The position numbers and the translations under genes were made by a program. Shown here piece after piece: positions 12,231 through 25,672 of a stretch of 64,000 bases of DNA (positions are counted from its first letter, which is position 1; each line of letters opens with the position of its first letter). Origin of the DNA: Phocoena phocoena. Taxonomy: Eukaryota > Chordata > Mammalia > Artiodactyla > Phocoenidae. The notes beneath the pieces were generated by a model. The model saw only the letters and a program-made list of their open reading frames with translations. It did no database searches and was not told the origin of the DNA. The stretch spans positions 114,095,316 through 114,159,315 of the forward strand of contig NC_089222.1 of NCBI RefSeq assembly GCF_963924675.1. The letters run 5' to 3'.

Positions 12231-15024
12231 ATTCTTTTTTTTTAAATCTCTCATGATTTGGAAGGTAAAAAACTTGTTTTCCATCTTATTTTTATAATTA
12301 TATTTTCTGGGATGAAACTTTTTTTCTCTCAGTTTGTGGAGAACCAAAGACTTCTAGCGACTTATAGATTGGGCTAAAAATGTGTTCTTGGAAATTTTGA
12401 GGTGTGCATATATTCTGGAACAGATGTGGTTAAAGTTATAAAACACCATTTGCTTCAGAAAATTTTAAAAGGATTGACAGTTGTTTTGGCAGGGAAGCCA
12501 TGGGGAGAATTATCCTCTTGATTCATAATAGACACTGGTTCTGAGGATAAAGTAGGAAGGCAGAGCTCATGGAATAAAGCCTATTTCAAAGCACCATGAC
12601 CCAAGTTTTATAAATGTTCCAAAGAAATACACTCATAGAAATGAAAACCAGATTATTTCTACTTATATTGTAGCTGAGAGAAACTATTGAAAATATAAAA
12701 TAAATCCCAGATTCAAAATACCAGCCAAATTTTTGAAAAAACAGTGACAGCTTTGTTTTAAACTTCTATCTTAAGTATATTTTAGAGAAATCAGCAAGTC
12801 CCCCTTAATAATAAAATCTGCATCTTCTGCCATGGATGGTAAGGTTATGCTTTAGAAATGATTTTGAACTAAATGTAATCAAGCATTAAAGCAGCGTGCA
12901 GTCCTAAAATGGAACGAGGTAAATTCATCAGTCTATGCATTTTCTGTTCCTTGGGGCCTTGTCACTGTTATTTTTATTAAAGAATTTACGTGTGATTATA
13001 CACCAATGTTAGTTTTTCCTCAGTGGGATGTGAACAGCATATAAATAATGCTTTAAAAGAGAATGAAATGTGCAAGGTAAGTCACTTGTTTAATTAGTAA
13101 AGAACTCTAATATCTAGCTAGTTTTAGCACTTTTATAAAATTATGTTGAAAACCAGATAAAATTTTCTTTATAAAAAATATTAACTCACACTAGCTATAT
13201 CATAATAGCTATAAAAATATTCCACAAATGTGCCAACAATAAATTATACATATCTTGTTAGTAAATCCCCAAAATTCCTACACAAATATGATTCTTGCAA
13301 TTATCGCTTTAAAATAATGAATTAGAGTGATTTTTTTAAACTAATGACAGTGCTTAGGGTTATATAAAATAAGCAAATTACTGTGATAACATGAAAAGTA
13401 ATTAAAAATAAGAAAATTTTAGGGAAACTTAGAAACATGATAAGCATGTTTTATAAATTTATTTTTTAAATTTCCTATCACTGTAATACATTGTTTTATT
13501 ATTTTGAACTGTGTCTTTATTTTCCATAGTTTTCTAAAGCCCCCATTTAGATACAGAGCAGATGGGAAGTCTTTATTTATCATTTTCTAGCCAGCAGAGG
13601 GCAATAGAGCATTGTATACTAAACACCCTCAGCCAATTAAAACGTTTCATAGAGAAGGTATTTTTCCTTCTTGTACAAGACACAAAGTAAAATATAAAGA
13701 GACCTACTGTGAACTTCTATGTCACCAAAATGTGGATGTGGGTGTGTGTGTGTTTTGAATTTTGAATCATATTTTGGATAATTTACTCTAACTATACTGA
13801 ATTAACAATCCAAATTTAATCCAAGGGAACATGCATGAAATAAATATCTTAGTACGTAGTGTTATCCAATCTTTGAAGGGAATTTCAAAAACTACAAATT
13901 CCCAATATTTGTAAAGAGGTTACTATCAGGAGATTCTTTTACCCATTTCATAGGGGCAGGAATCCCTCTCATCTCATTTATGTTTTTGAAATAAATGGTT
14001 GCCCAGTACTTATACTAAGCTTTGTGTTTTAAACTCTGTTTATTATATTATTATATTAATTACTGTTTCAAAATAATTTATGATGGACGAATGAAATCTA
14101 CTTCTCAAATAGTGTGTGAAGATTATTTAATATGCAATGTAAGGAAAATCTTAATAAAAATCTAATTTAAATACAAAGTAATATTTTCTCTCAAGGTTAA
14201 ATTGGTTCTGAAGGTTTTTTGTTACTCCTTACTATGTATTAGAAACCTAATTTATTTGATACATAGCACTATAATAATGTCATGAAAAGTATCCCCAGAC
14301 CGCCCAGCCTTAAATAACTGACTCTTTGATTCTAGAAGCTATTGTTTCCCTCCTGTAAGTCTCACCTACCCACAAATAGATAATCATCATAAAGCTCATT
14401 TCATGACACTTAAATATAGACGTTGAATACTTTCTTTTCATTCTCTTGGCTTTACACCCAGGGTGTACGTTTCTGAACTTATAATGAAATATTATTCTAA
14501 ATAGATTTTATCATTTTGTCAGAGGAATAAAATGAAAAGGTATACATCTTTTAAATTCCAAATTTCCTCTGTTGGTTTAAGAAACATATTTACTTATTCT
14601 CATAGCATTTAAGAAGAGATATACTTTGAGAACATTACATTAATAATACCTGAGCACCATTGGACCATCACATTTCAGATATACCATGGCAACTTTAATT
14701 TTAGCATATACTCAGTTGGGCTATTCAAAAATAGGCCGCCACTAATGTGCTATTGTTTAAGAATACTGGTTTCTAAATACTATATTAATTTGAAACTCCC
14801 TTAGTAAAATCAAATTTGAGTTATTTTAGAACTCTATTGTATGTAGATGTCTTTTAAACTGTACTTGCGGCTTTCTAAACAATCTCTCAAGCAACAACCC
14901 TTATATACTTTGCTTTATTAATTTAAAAAGTTTGCAGTTTTCTACTGTTAACTTTAAACTTAATCCTGAAGTTCCCAGGATAGTGCTCTTTTTTTTACAA
15001 TGGAATCACACCAATAATTATCAA
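12231..15024. other. Repeat-poor AT-rich DNA with a CTCF-like motif
   Basis: No mobile element recognised. The CTCF-like core is at 13591-13603. Confidence 0.5.
13591..13603 (+). promoter_or_regulatory. CTCF-like core motif
   Basis: CCAGCAGAGGGCA fits the CTCF core CCASYAGRKGGCR at every position. It points toward the ROBO1/DUTT1 promoter 13 kb away and lies in repeat-free DNA. Motif match only. Confidence 0.5.
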
Positions 15025-15225
15025 TGATATTAAATACTTGCCTTCTCTATTCCAAGCACTGTGCTAGCACTTTTTGCATATTATCTGTTTCAATCCTCAC
15101 AACCCTCCTATAAGGTAAGAATTATTATCCACTTCACTTAATACAAAAGGAGGCAGGTCTTAGAGATCTTAGGAGACATGTCCATGGTCACTCTGCTTGT
15201 CAGTGGCAGAGATCTCTATGCATTT
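15025..15225 (-). mobile_element. MIR SINE, reverse
   Basis: CCAAGCACTGTGCTAGCAC, TTTCAATCCTCACAACCC and TGGTCACTCTGCTTGTCAGTGG fit reverse MIR. Confidence 0.7.
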
Positions 15226-15949
15226 TAGAAACAAATATAGCGCCTCATCAGTCATTATTCTAAGCGTGCACCAAACTTGTCACTTCCGTGCTGCAAAGAG
15301 CAAAGTTTAAATAAACACAAAGTGCTTTTAAATTTGAATTTGTCTCAGACATTCCTTTATCTTGTTCCCTGGAAGATTAGTGTAATATATATTATATATC
15401 TATTTTTTACTATATATACTTTGGAACATATCAATAGATAACTTTTACTCTATGCTCTTTCAAAGCCATGTCCACACAAAAGCCGGTGAGTGCCCGTTGC
15501 AAGTTTTGTAGCATTTAGGCACTATCACCAAAGAAATTTTCTAATCAGTGTTCAATAGCTCGTATTTGGTTGGTCAAGTCCACACCAATTCAAAACTTGA
15601 TACTTTGCCTTACCTTCCCATCATGTTTCTTACTCCATTAATTCCAAGTTTACATGGAAGAAATAACATATTATTGAAAACATATGCCTCTTTATATAAG
15701 CTCTAGATTTCAACTTATCAGAAGAATGTGATTAAATTTTCTTTTTTAAGGTATATAAACATTTGGCTTTGAGCTATGTTTGCATAGGATTTTACAACAT
15801 TTCCAATATTTTCCTATACAGTAAGGTATACAGCATCGCTTGCCTAATAACTTTGAAACCTAACTGTACCCCATTAATAAGATACATTTCCACTAATTAA
15901 TTTAATCCCTTCAAGAAGAAAATTCCCTCAAAAGGTGCTAAAGTTCGAC

Positions 15950-16205
15950 TAGAGCAGTGTTTCTCAACCTTGACACTATTAACATTTCAGGCCAGGTTAT
16001 TCTTTCTTTTGGGTGGAGGCTGTCCCGTGTAACATAAGATGTTTAGCGGCATCCTTTGCATTTACACACTAGAAGCCAGTAGTACATTTCCCCCTCCTCC
16101 ACACAGTCGTGACAACCACAGACATCTCTAGACGTTGCTGAATATCCTGAGTGAGGGGAAGAGGACAAAAATGGCCCCAACTGAGAACACTGACACAGAG
16201 AAACT
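15950..16205 (-). mobile_element. MER20-like DNA transposon remnant
   Basis: TTTCTCAACCTTGACACTATTAACATTT through GATGTTTAGCGGCATCC to GGCCCCAACTGAGAACAC follows the reverse complement of MER20 (non-autonomous hAT). Confidence 0.75.
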
Positions 16206-17079
16206 CTTCTAATAATTGCCCATTTCCTTTTGGAATTGGATAGATTAAATGCAAAAGGCATGAACGCCCAGATATCTGCATTTATGGTTTCTTTTTATTA
16301 CTCTCTTAGTCTAGCTGAGTATTTCTCAAAACTTAGGATACTATACAGAAGTGTAAGCACAAAGTTGTGTTCATTGTACTTTGATATGAACTAAAGCACC
16401 ATTGGTGAACAATTCAGAAGTTATCACTGCCACTGTGGAGTTTATGAGACTTGCAAAAGAGGCAGGCTTAAAAGATATATATTTCACATGTGTGATCAGT
16501 ACTATGGAGAAATAGTCGAAATTTCTTTCAGCATTTTACAGAGACACCTGACCTATTGGGGAAGATGGAAAATGGCAAGTCTGGGAGGGCTTTTCTGGGG
16601 GAGAGACTTTCCTCTGAGACTTACAGGATGAGTAGGGAGTACCCAGAGGAAGTCTGCGCTAAAATGCAAGCTCTTCAGACTGTGTTTTGGTCCCTTAATC
16701 ATATAATTCCACCTGGAAAGCACATTTAATGATGTTCTAGAATGTATAAGCATGTCTAAAGAAACACGTCTGTATTCATTATCACCTTTTCAAGTACTAT
16801 TATTGTTGTGAAATATTAAAGAGAGCAAGATCAGAAAAATCTAGTGTGGTGGATAATCTGATTTATTAGACTTTGCCAAGTGTTCTGTACATTTCTGTAT
16901 GAACTAAATAGAATTGAGAAAAATCACAATTATTTAAAACAGATGAATTTGCCAGATAAAGATCTGATATTTTTAAGTGATAAAATTACTACCCTCAAGA
17001 AATAATAACATTACATCTTCAATCAGTAAGGCATCAAGTATGAGAACTGATGTCTTTCCTTTAACTATTAAAAAAAATT

Positions 17080-17279
17080 TTTTTTTTGGCGGTACATGGG
17101 CCTCTCACTGTTGTGGCCTCTCCCACTGCGGAGCACAGGTTCCGGACACGCAGGCTCAGCGGCCATGGCTCACGGGCCCAGCCGCTCCGCGGCATGTGGG
17201 ATCTTCCCGGACCAGGGCACGAACCCATGTCCCCTGCATCGGCAGGCGGACTCTCAACCACTGCGCCACCAGGGAAGCC
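17080..17279 (-). mobile_element. CHR-type SINE, reverse
   Basis: The T tract and GCGGTACATGGGCC tail are on the left, the SINE head ends at 17279. I see no convincing target-site duplication; only CTATT is shared by both flanks. Confidence 0.92.
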
Positions 17280-18059
17280 CTATTTTAAATTTATAGTTCA
17301 TATTTTGGCAAGCAAGGGAGGACAATTAAATTTTCAGACTCCTGTTACACAGTAAGTCAGATGCAGAATTTAGAGGAAAATCAAGAACTAGGTGATGTTA
17401 ACCAAAATAATATGATTTGGATAAACTAGGATGCACATTACACAGCTAGGTTGATTCTTATTTAGACTAGCACATGTAAGTATGATCACATTATGGTCAC
17501 TGTCAGTAATTATGATAGCCACATGTTAAACAATGTGCACTCCCAGCTGGAAAGAGAAATGAGTAAAATAATGAATTGTGCTTAAGTTTATACTTTTTCA
17601 CAAAAGTAATTGTTTAGAAAAACTTTATGTCTTGATTCGTTGCCCTTGTTAAAAGAAACGAGTTTACTTTCTGGTGTGAAATACAAGACCTGTGAAATTC
17701 AAGCATACTTGAGAAATACAAACATTTTCATTTTTTAATCAGTTATAATGAAAATTAAAAGCACCCCTTGAACAAGCAAAATAATCCTATTGGAAAAAAG
17801 TGAAAATTTCGGGTGTTAGGAATTGTTTAACAGTTCTTCATTGTTGTCTGTGATGTTTAACTCTTAATGTATGTTGAGTCTAAGATTATTTGAACAATCT
17901 GCATGGTAACTCCAAACAATTGAGTCACTTAAAATGGGGGAATGTATGTATTGCTTCAGTAGAATATCTGTGATTAAAATGAAATTTATTAACAATTTAA
18001 CTAGTAAGACCACATCCTAGTATGATTTTTAAAAGCAGATTCTATGTACCTTAGTGGCA

Positions 18060-18420
18060 ATTGAAACTAACTTAAATATCTAACCATCAGAGATTAGTTA
18101 CATGTATTTTAGTATATTCATATGATGGAATTTTACTTCACTCTTTTAATGATGGTGTTGAAGAATATTTTATGACAGAAAAAATTTTTATGACATATTG
18201 AGTGAAAATGTAGTTTACATAGCCATTTTAGACTGTTATTCCATATTGTAAGAATAAAAGTCTATACATGCAGAGTGAAAAAATGAAAAAAAAAGGCTAC
18301 AATAAAATGTAGGATGCATATGTGATTATATTTGAGAGAGTTATTGTAAATTTGGGGTTATTTTTGTATTTTCCAAATGTCCTAAAAATATATTCCTCTG
18401 ATATTTTGAAGAAAAATAAA
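18060..18420 (+). mobile_element. Possible ancient L1M/HAL1-like 3' fragment
   Basis: The run from ACCATCAGAGATTAGTTA through ATATGATGGAATTTTAC to GTATTTTCCAAATGTCC follows the order of the 3' end of ancient L1/HAL1 elements, at high divergence. Low confidence. Confidence 0.35.
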
Positions 18421-20134
18421 ATCTCATTAGAACCAATTAGTATCTGAATATAGGGATATAAACCATATTATTTTTAGTATGCACTCAAAGAATATTTGTG
18501 GCAAAATATTGACATGCTAAATTAGTAAAACAATTTTTCTAACTTTGTAGTTGAAGCGTTGTAAGAAAAAAGTAAGCTTTAGAAATCTTTGAATAAATAG
18601 AATAATTTTTGTATGATGTGTTCGTAAGGTTGTTTTACTGGCTTCAGCAAACATCTGTTTTGTTTCAAAGATATTCATATGATACATAAATGCAAGAAGG
18701 TATGTACTATGCCAGTGAAATTCTACCTTCTAGGTGTAATAAAGCAGCTTTAAAGTAGTATATAGTGATAGAAAATTGAGAAAATGAGATTAGATCAAAT
18801 CAACAAAGATTTTCAGTTAGAATAATGGAATTGGATGATTTCGTTTGGAATGTGGCCGGGACGTTAAAGAGGAGGTGATTAAACTCTTGGGAAAATATAT
18901 AATTATCCTTGTTGTTAAGACAGTAGGTTTACATTTCATGTCAACTTTCAACAGCAGTTTGTTTCTCAGAGACAACTGTAGGATATGGATTCAGTATTTA
19001 TCCACAAGAATGAGCACCTCATATTTAGAATCCTACTTTTCAATCACGCCAAGCAGCTATTAAATCCCAAAGGCCTGATTGAGCTTTTGAAAAGACATGT
19101 CATTTTTCCATAAGAGAAATACATTAATAGGCTGTAAAACAAATAATATAAAACTTTCAATATGGTGTATAATACTAAAATTTAATGAATTCTTTATCAT
19201 TAATGTTATTATTATTATATTGTTATTATTATTATTTATGATAAACTTGGATACTCTTCTTCCAAAGTTATTATAACATTAAATATTTAGGCCTACTTTT
19301 TATTTACTGACCCAGAAATTAGCCTCTAAATAGGGAGCTCTAATGGAATTTCAAGATGTTTTTTGAATGAACATAATGCCTCTTTAATGAACTGATTAAA
19401 ATAACTGTTAGAACCTAGCTAAAATACTATTCAGAATAAACAAAGTAGCAGGTGGGACTAAACATAAAGAATGTACAAAATGAGACATAAATCCTAACAT
19501 ATGTACCTCAAGCCTCTAAATATTTCTTGAATGGTTTTTTAAAAAAGTGATGAAAAACCAAAAACATTAAACAGTTTTGTACAACACATCTGCAGAATTA
19601 AACATAATGTAAATTACTTACAAAATAGTTTGTGTCCAAATGGTAAGCCTATAGAGTGTGTCATTCAGCTGTGCAGCTGTTAACTATGATCCCAATTTAA
19701 GAGATTTTTAATTCATGGTTAGAATAGTATATGCTTGGTTGCAGATATATCTGGAAGTAAGAAATGAAAAGATAGCAAAATTCTATGGTATGATATCAAT
19801 ATATATCCACCTTTATGTTTTTCAGTATACTTTGAATGTCTTAACAAACTTGTACTATATATTTTTCCATGCCTTCTCATTAAAGAGAAATATAAAACCC
19901 CTTTGAACATTTTAGAAATAAAATAAGATTTAGACACCTAAATTCCATGTAGAAGTAAAAGTACAGATATGTATATTTCAGAGTCACTTTTTTATTCCAA
20001 AATGAAAGTAGATCTTTAAACAAACAAAACAAAACTTAAACATCAATGGCTTCCTCAAGCTGGAACCAAATCTGCAAGAATAACATTACTTTAAATAATA
20101 ATTTTTGTTTGTACTTCACAGTCTGTTGTGGGGA

Positions 20135-20328
20135 TAAGATTCAGGGAGCCAAGGTTCAAATCCATGTTCAGCCTCATATTAGTTAAATGTCCACCTTCTC
20201 CTCATGTATAAAATAGGATAATAATGGTAATTGATCTACTAATGTGTTTCTGAGGATTTAAATGAGTTAATATGCAAAAAATACCTCTAGCACATAATGC
20301 TATATAATGTTGGCTGTTATTATTTTTA
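20135..20328 (+). mobile_element. MIR SINE fragment
   Basis: GGTTCAAATCCATG, TATAAAATAGGATAATAATGG and GAGGATTTAAATGAGTTAAT fit MIR in order. Confidence 0.65.
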
Positions 20329-20934
20329 TTCTATTAGGAAATGGAGATAGAAACAAAAAGCCATGGTTCTTATATTCCAGAAGACAGAAATATGTTAAAT
20401 TCTCTGTATAATATAATAGTAATATAATTATATTTTACCATATCTAGTGATAGAAGTGTTCTAAAGGTAGAGATTCTTAACCAAGAATTTCTGATTAACC
20501 TGCTCTGATGGAAAGAAATGTCTAGTGATTTAGAGGACTGGGTCCTAGTTTTGAGTAAAGCACTAACTAAAGGTGTATTCTAGGGAAAGTCAGTTTCTTT
20601 AAACTTTAGGTTTCTCATTTATGAAAAATTAATCTTAAAGGTCACTTCCAGTTTGAATGTTATATACTTTAAAGTCGGATTCCAATCTCTTTGCATTCAA
20701 ATAACCTGACCCAAATCAGCATGTGCCTACTTAGTCAGAACCTTGGCTTTTAAGTTACCGAAGTACACCGAGACATCAACTCCATGTGTGACATTCATGT
20801 TAGTTCTCTGTTAGCTGAAGTGGACAAACGATTGAACTATATATCTGAGAAAATATACTTTAGAACTACAGAAATAGGTTCATTAAGGAAGCATTTTTCC
20901 AAAAGATAGATTAACAAACAATAAGACATTCATT

Positions 20935-21540
20935 TATTCATTTAACAAACATCTGACTGCCTACGAAGTAGCAGGCACTGTTTTGCATGCTGGGAATAAA
21001 AGAGTGAATAAAATAGTCAAGAATCTCTGACCTCATAGAACACTCTAGGAGGAGTGGATCAATTGATAAAAATAAATAAGGAAATATGTAATGTCTTAGA
21101 TGGGGATAAGTGCTCTGGAGGAAAAACAAAACAGAACAAAAACAAAGCATGAAAAGGGTACGGAAAGTATTGTGTAAGGGTGTAATTTTAAAATTGGTGG
21201 TCAGAAAAAGCCTCTCTGAGGTGGTTTGATTTTAGAAAACCTGAGAGAGGGAAGAGGGTAAGTTTGCTCACCCGTGAAGGTAGGTATTCCAGCCAGAGCG
21301 AGTACAAAATCTGAGGCTAGAGGTTGCATGATAACATTCTAGGAAAAGCTAAGAGGCTGTTTTGGTGAAGCAAAGTGAGCAAGGGCAAGTATGGGGAAGG
21401 AGATGCTGTCAGGGAGGTTGGGAGACCAGCTCCTGTGCAGTCTTGTAGACTTCTGGAAAGAGTGGGCTGTCATCACTTTAAGTGAGATGGAAAACCACTG
21501 GAGGGTTTTGAGCAGAGGCTTATATTTGAACCCAGCTTGT
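20935..21540 (-). mobile_element. L2-like ancient LINE, reverse
   Basis: TTATTCATTTAACAAACATC, GCTGGGAATAAAAGAGTGAATAAAAT, GCCTCTCTGAGGTGG and GGAGGGTTTTGAGCAG occur in the order expected of the reversed L2 3' region. Confidence 0.6.
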
Positions 21541-21654
21541 TTTGAACCAAAGTGCCTGTCCTACCATGGAGCTCTTTTTCTTTTTCCCCCCCATACATTT
21601 TGGTTCAAAATATGCTGGGTTCATATATATGATCCATGACTTCCAGACCTCTGA

Positions 21655-21795
21655 ACTTTGAGTTAATGACTTACTCTCCCAACCTCATCTCTAAATTAGG
21701 GTGATAATGCCACCTCACGTGATCATGGTGAGAATTAAATCAGATAACATTTGTAAAGGGCCCAAAACGTTGCCCTCAATCAATGCTACTTCCCA
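21655..21795 (+). mobile_element. MIR SINE 3' fragment
   Basis: CTCATCTCTAAATTAGGGTGATAATGCC and GAGAATTAAATCAGATAAC fit the MIR 3' half. Confidence 0.55.
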
Positions 21796-23780
21796 GTGTC
21801 CTCTCCTTTTTCTTCAGAAACTTATTGTCTGTTGACATTAAAGAATTAAATCCTAGTGAGACCCATTTTGCTAACAGTTAAGGTCCTAGGTGCTACCACA
21901 AGGATTTAGCAATATAGCATCTAATTTTAGAGTATCTACAATGTCCCCAAGATGCTGAGATGCTAAAAGGCAAGCACAGTCACAGTAATTCCATAGGGAC
22001 TCAAGTGTATCACAGCTTATATTTTTTAATGGGCCTTAGAGGCTGTTAGTGAGACTGGAGCACATGATTAGGTGAAGCCTAAGGAGTTCTAGCCCACGTT
22101 TTCCTGTATTGAAAACATTGATAATGCCTAGTAAAGACAGATAACCCAGGAAATCTCTTCTCCCTATGGTTCCTGGTTTTGGGGCCATAATTACCCAAAG
22201 GCAGAGAAACAAAAAAAAAATAATACTGTTAAAATGTGCCCTATGTACATTTGAAAGAAAACATTCTGGTAAACTTTATTCTCTTTGATGAGGAATAAAG
22301 TTACACATATTTAAAAATTCTACGTAGCATTTCTTCTCTTTTCTTTCCTCTTTTCTCTTTCCTTTTCCTTTCCCTTTCTTTCTTTCTCCTTTTTTTCCTT
22401 TCTTTCTTCCTTCCTTCCTTCCTTTCTTTTCCTTCCTGCCTTCTTTCCTTCCTTCCTTTCTTTCCCTTTTATTATTCTAACTCTAAATTATTTCTTTTTT
22501 CCTTGAACTCTTATTGCATGTAAAATCTATACCCAACCATACGTGATTTATTACATGTGATTTGTTGCTGTCATATACGGCACTTAGAATCAGTAAGTAA
22601 TATTGTATTGCTCATTTAAAAAAAAATAAGTTATCCTGTAGGTAACTACCATATGCTATTTAGTGAGGAAAACTGAAGCTTTCAATTGTCAGTAGTGAGA
22701 GATATTACTACAGAAGCAGCATGGCATAGACTGAGCAATGTTTACTCTAGAGACAGGGTGTTTCAAAACACAGTAGATATTCCAACAGATATGAGTTTAT
22801 TCTCCCTTTATTAGGATTACTTTAGGTTACCTTCTTAAATGGGACTTTTCTTATGTATCCAAACTTAGAAAAATATTCAAATATTAAATTATTCAAATAT
22901 TCAATCTAGTTCATCAATTTAGATACCAAAAATTGCACAGATTATTCAGCAATTTTGTATAAAAATTGATAAACTATTGTAATCCGAGAGATAATACAGC
23001 CCAGCCTTTGTGTGTACTGTATGTATCATGGTGCTTCTTACCAGACCTCCTGGAATTTCAGCTTGCATCTCAGGCTTGGTCTGATTCTCGGCTTCTTGGT
23101 AGGGGCGGAAAAGAGAGAAATGTTCTGGTTTGTATTTTTCTTAAGAACTCAACTGTGTTCCTCCTGATCTGGGTAAGTGATATCTGGAATCCCTAGAGAG
23201 ATCCTGGGAGTTTTGTTATTTCCTGAGTTCCTATAACTACCCCTGTGAAAGAGAAAATCAAATTAGACTTACTCAAGATATCATTACTGCTCTAGAATGT
23301 TGAATGTCAAAAAAGCTCCTATTTACAGGACTACTAGAATGTCTTACTTTCAGGTTTCCTCAAAATTCTCATTTAAAAAAAGAAAATCTCACTTTAGGGA
23401 GCCTGAATTTCATAAGCTTCAAATGATCAAAATTCTCTAAAAGGAACTTGAGACTCTACCACTCATTCAGATCACGGTGATCAGAATAGAGTTTCTGAGT
23501 GCAAATTATGACACTTTCTCCATACCTTGATCTTTGTCTCCCACCCAATAAGTCTGGAATGAGTCAGAGTTCTATTGTATGTGTCAGAGCTGCCCGAAGA
23601 CCTGACATATGTGGGCACCATGTCCATGTGTATACACACACACTTGCACACATACTCATACAGACACATTGATTATTTCATGCAGTCTCCTAGTAACTTA
23701 ATGTTCAGGAGTAAAAACGGAAAAGTGACAAGTTGCTATGATTCACCACCTCCAGGAATACACTGAGCTGCAATTTAATC
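21796..23780. other. Non-coding DNA around the polypyrimidine block
   Basis: Nothing recognised besides 22325-22470 and a short CA-rich patch near 23632-23665. Confidence 0.5.
22325..22470 (+). repeat. Polypyrimidine (CTTT/CCTT)n block
   Basis: Almost only C and T for about 145 bases, with TTCC and TTTC units. Purine/pyrimidine asymmetry of this length can form triplex DNA. Confidence 0.9.
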
Positions 23781-23797
23781 CCAATGACACTGTTTTT

Positions 23798-24033
23798 TTT
23801 GTTTTTGTGGTTTTTTTGGTTTGTTTGTTTGTTTGTTTGTTTTTCAGTATGCGGGCCTCTCACTGTTGTGGCCTCTCCCATTGCGAAGCACAGGTTCCGG
23901 ACACGCAGGCTCAGCGGCCATGGCTCACGGGCCCAGCCGCTCCGCTGCATGTGGGATCTTCCCGGACCGGGGCACGAACCCGTGTCCCCTGAGTCGGCAG
24001 GCGAACTCTCAACCACTGCGCCACCAGGGAAGA
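23798..24033 (-). mobile_element. CHR-type SINE, reverse, with (TTTG)n tail
   Basis: Exact 17-bp duplication CCAATGACACTGTTTTT at 23781-23797 and 24034-24050. The tail has become a (TTTG)n repeat at 23818-23843. The exact duplication suggests a young insertion. Confidence 0.94.
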
Positions 24034-24149
24034 CCAATGACACTGTTTTTGATTCTTCTGATAGTTTCCACTCTGGAGCCTGTGTAGCTCCCTATATAAG
24101 AGCTCTGAGGGCCTGAGGAATAGGTTTCTATTTACATCTGGCCTCTATA

Positions 24150-24235
24150 GAGCCCTTTATTGTTTCCTGCACATAGATAATGTTCACTGTTTGTTTGCAT
24201 GAGTAAGTGAGTGAGTGAAAGGAAGAAGTTATGAA
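24150..24235 (+). mobile_element. Short L2 3'-end fragment
   Basis: TCCTGCACATAGATAATG and GAGTAAGTGAGTGAGTG resemble the L2 3' terminus. Confidence 0.4.
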
Positions 24236-25202
24236 AGTTCTCAGGTACACTGAGTTTGACTTGTTACAGATGCCAAATACCTTCTGAATACAAATTTTTG
24301 TCTTCAGGTACTACCTTTACTGATATAATTGACAGAAAAGTACAGTTTGGATGAGGCAGGAGAAGAAGAAAGGATCAACATATATGAGCTGGTGATGATG
24401 ACCCTCATGCTGGGGTGGCAGGGGCCGGGGAGGGGCTGCCAGAAGTTAGTTCCTGGAGGGTTCTTCCTCCTGACTCTCCTAGGTAGGATAGCCTTGAGGA
24501 GTAGGAGAGAGGAGTTGCTGGTGGGTGGGAGGATGTCACTAACTCAAGTTGAGAAATAAAAGGATCAAAGGGAGTATTAATATGGTTTCCATTCAATGAC
24601 AATGAGATGGTAAAGGAGAATTTGAGAAATCTTAGCAAATTTCTGGAGACCAGGAGACTCACTTTGGAAAAACAATACGATAGGGATTCTTACACATATT
24701 CTATTGATACTTTATATGTAAAAGCATACATCCTTTACTAAGTGGAAGTTCAAATCTTTATTTAAAATGCACTCAGATGATATGAGGATTTGAGGGATTT
24801 TTCTCCCTCTCTTTGTTTCAAGTACCATGCTTTAGGTTATTTATTTTCTATTACTAAGTAAGCTTATCTTAAAAGCACATTTTATACCAAGGGAAAAAAA
24901 GGCATATTCTATGTTTCTCACTAAATATCCTTCAAAAAGACCAAATCGATGTATGTTTTTCAGCATTTAATGCACATTCTTGTTTTTTATTGCTGGAAAG
25001 GTTTTGGCTGGAGTCTTTGAATTCTTATCTCCAGCCTGTTTACTGAATTTTCAATCAGCTTTTTCAGGATTAAACTATCTTTCACTTTCAGAGATAGGTT
25101 CTGTTAGCCAGAGTTTCTTTCTACAAAATGTTGCTCCGAGGTCACTGGTTGTACCATCAGCATCCAAAATGAATATATTATTTGCTTTTAAAACTGTATC
25201 CT

Positions 25203-25373
25203 GGGCTTCCCTGGTGGCGCAGTGGTTGGGAGTCCGCCTGCCGACGCAGGGGACGCGGGTTTGTGCCCCAGTCCGGGAAGATCCCACATGCCGCGGAGCG
25301 GCTGGGCCCGTGAGCCATGGCCGCTGAGCCTGCGCGTCCGGAGCCTGTGCTCCGCAAAAAAAAAAAAAAAACC
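25203..25373 (+). mobile_element. CHR-type SINE lacking its 3' segment
   Basis: The body stops after GCCTGTGCTCCGC and passes directly into an A tail, missing the roughly 40-base segment from ACGGGAGAGGCC to GCGTACCGC present in its relatives. It still has an exact 13-bp duplication AAAACTGTATCCT (25190-25202 and 25374-25386), so it inserted in this short form. Confidence 0.93.
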
Positions 25374-25597
25374 AAAACTGTATCCTTTGTTAGATAATGC
25401 ATGTGCTCACTTAAAAAAAAATGTACAACATTATTTAGACAAGAGTAAATTCATTCCCACCTCTCCATCCATCATGCATTCCCCTCTCCAGAGTCAACCA
25501 CTGGAAGTAGGTTCTGGTATATCCTGACAGATAACAAATAAACATTTTGAAGTTATTGTACATTACTTGGTGCATAATAATTTGTAAAAGTATAATA

Positions 25598-25672
25598 GTC
25601 CTAAATATCAATATCTACCATTTACTGGGCACTCACCATGTCTCAGGTGGTTTTTGTATAGTGTCTTTTTTA
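25598..25672 (-). mobile_element. MIR fragment, reverse
   Basis: CCATTTACTGGGCACTCACCATGTC resembles the MIR 3' end reversed. Short, so uncertain. Confidence 0.4.

Larger units (their letters stand above)
16206..20134. other. AT-rich non-coding DNA
   Basis: Holds the SINE at 17080-17279, a possible ancient LINE piece at 18060-18420 and a short (TTA)-rich patch near 19206-19240. No exon recognised. Confidence 0.5.
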
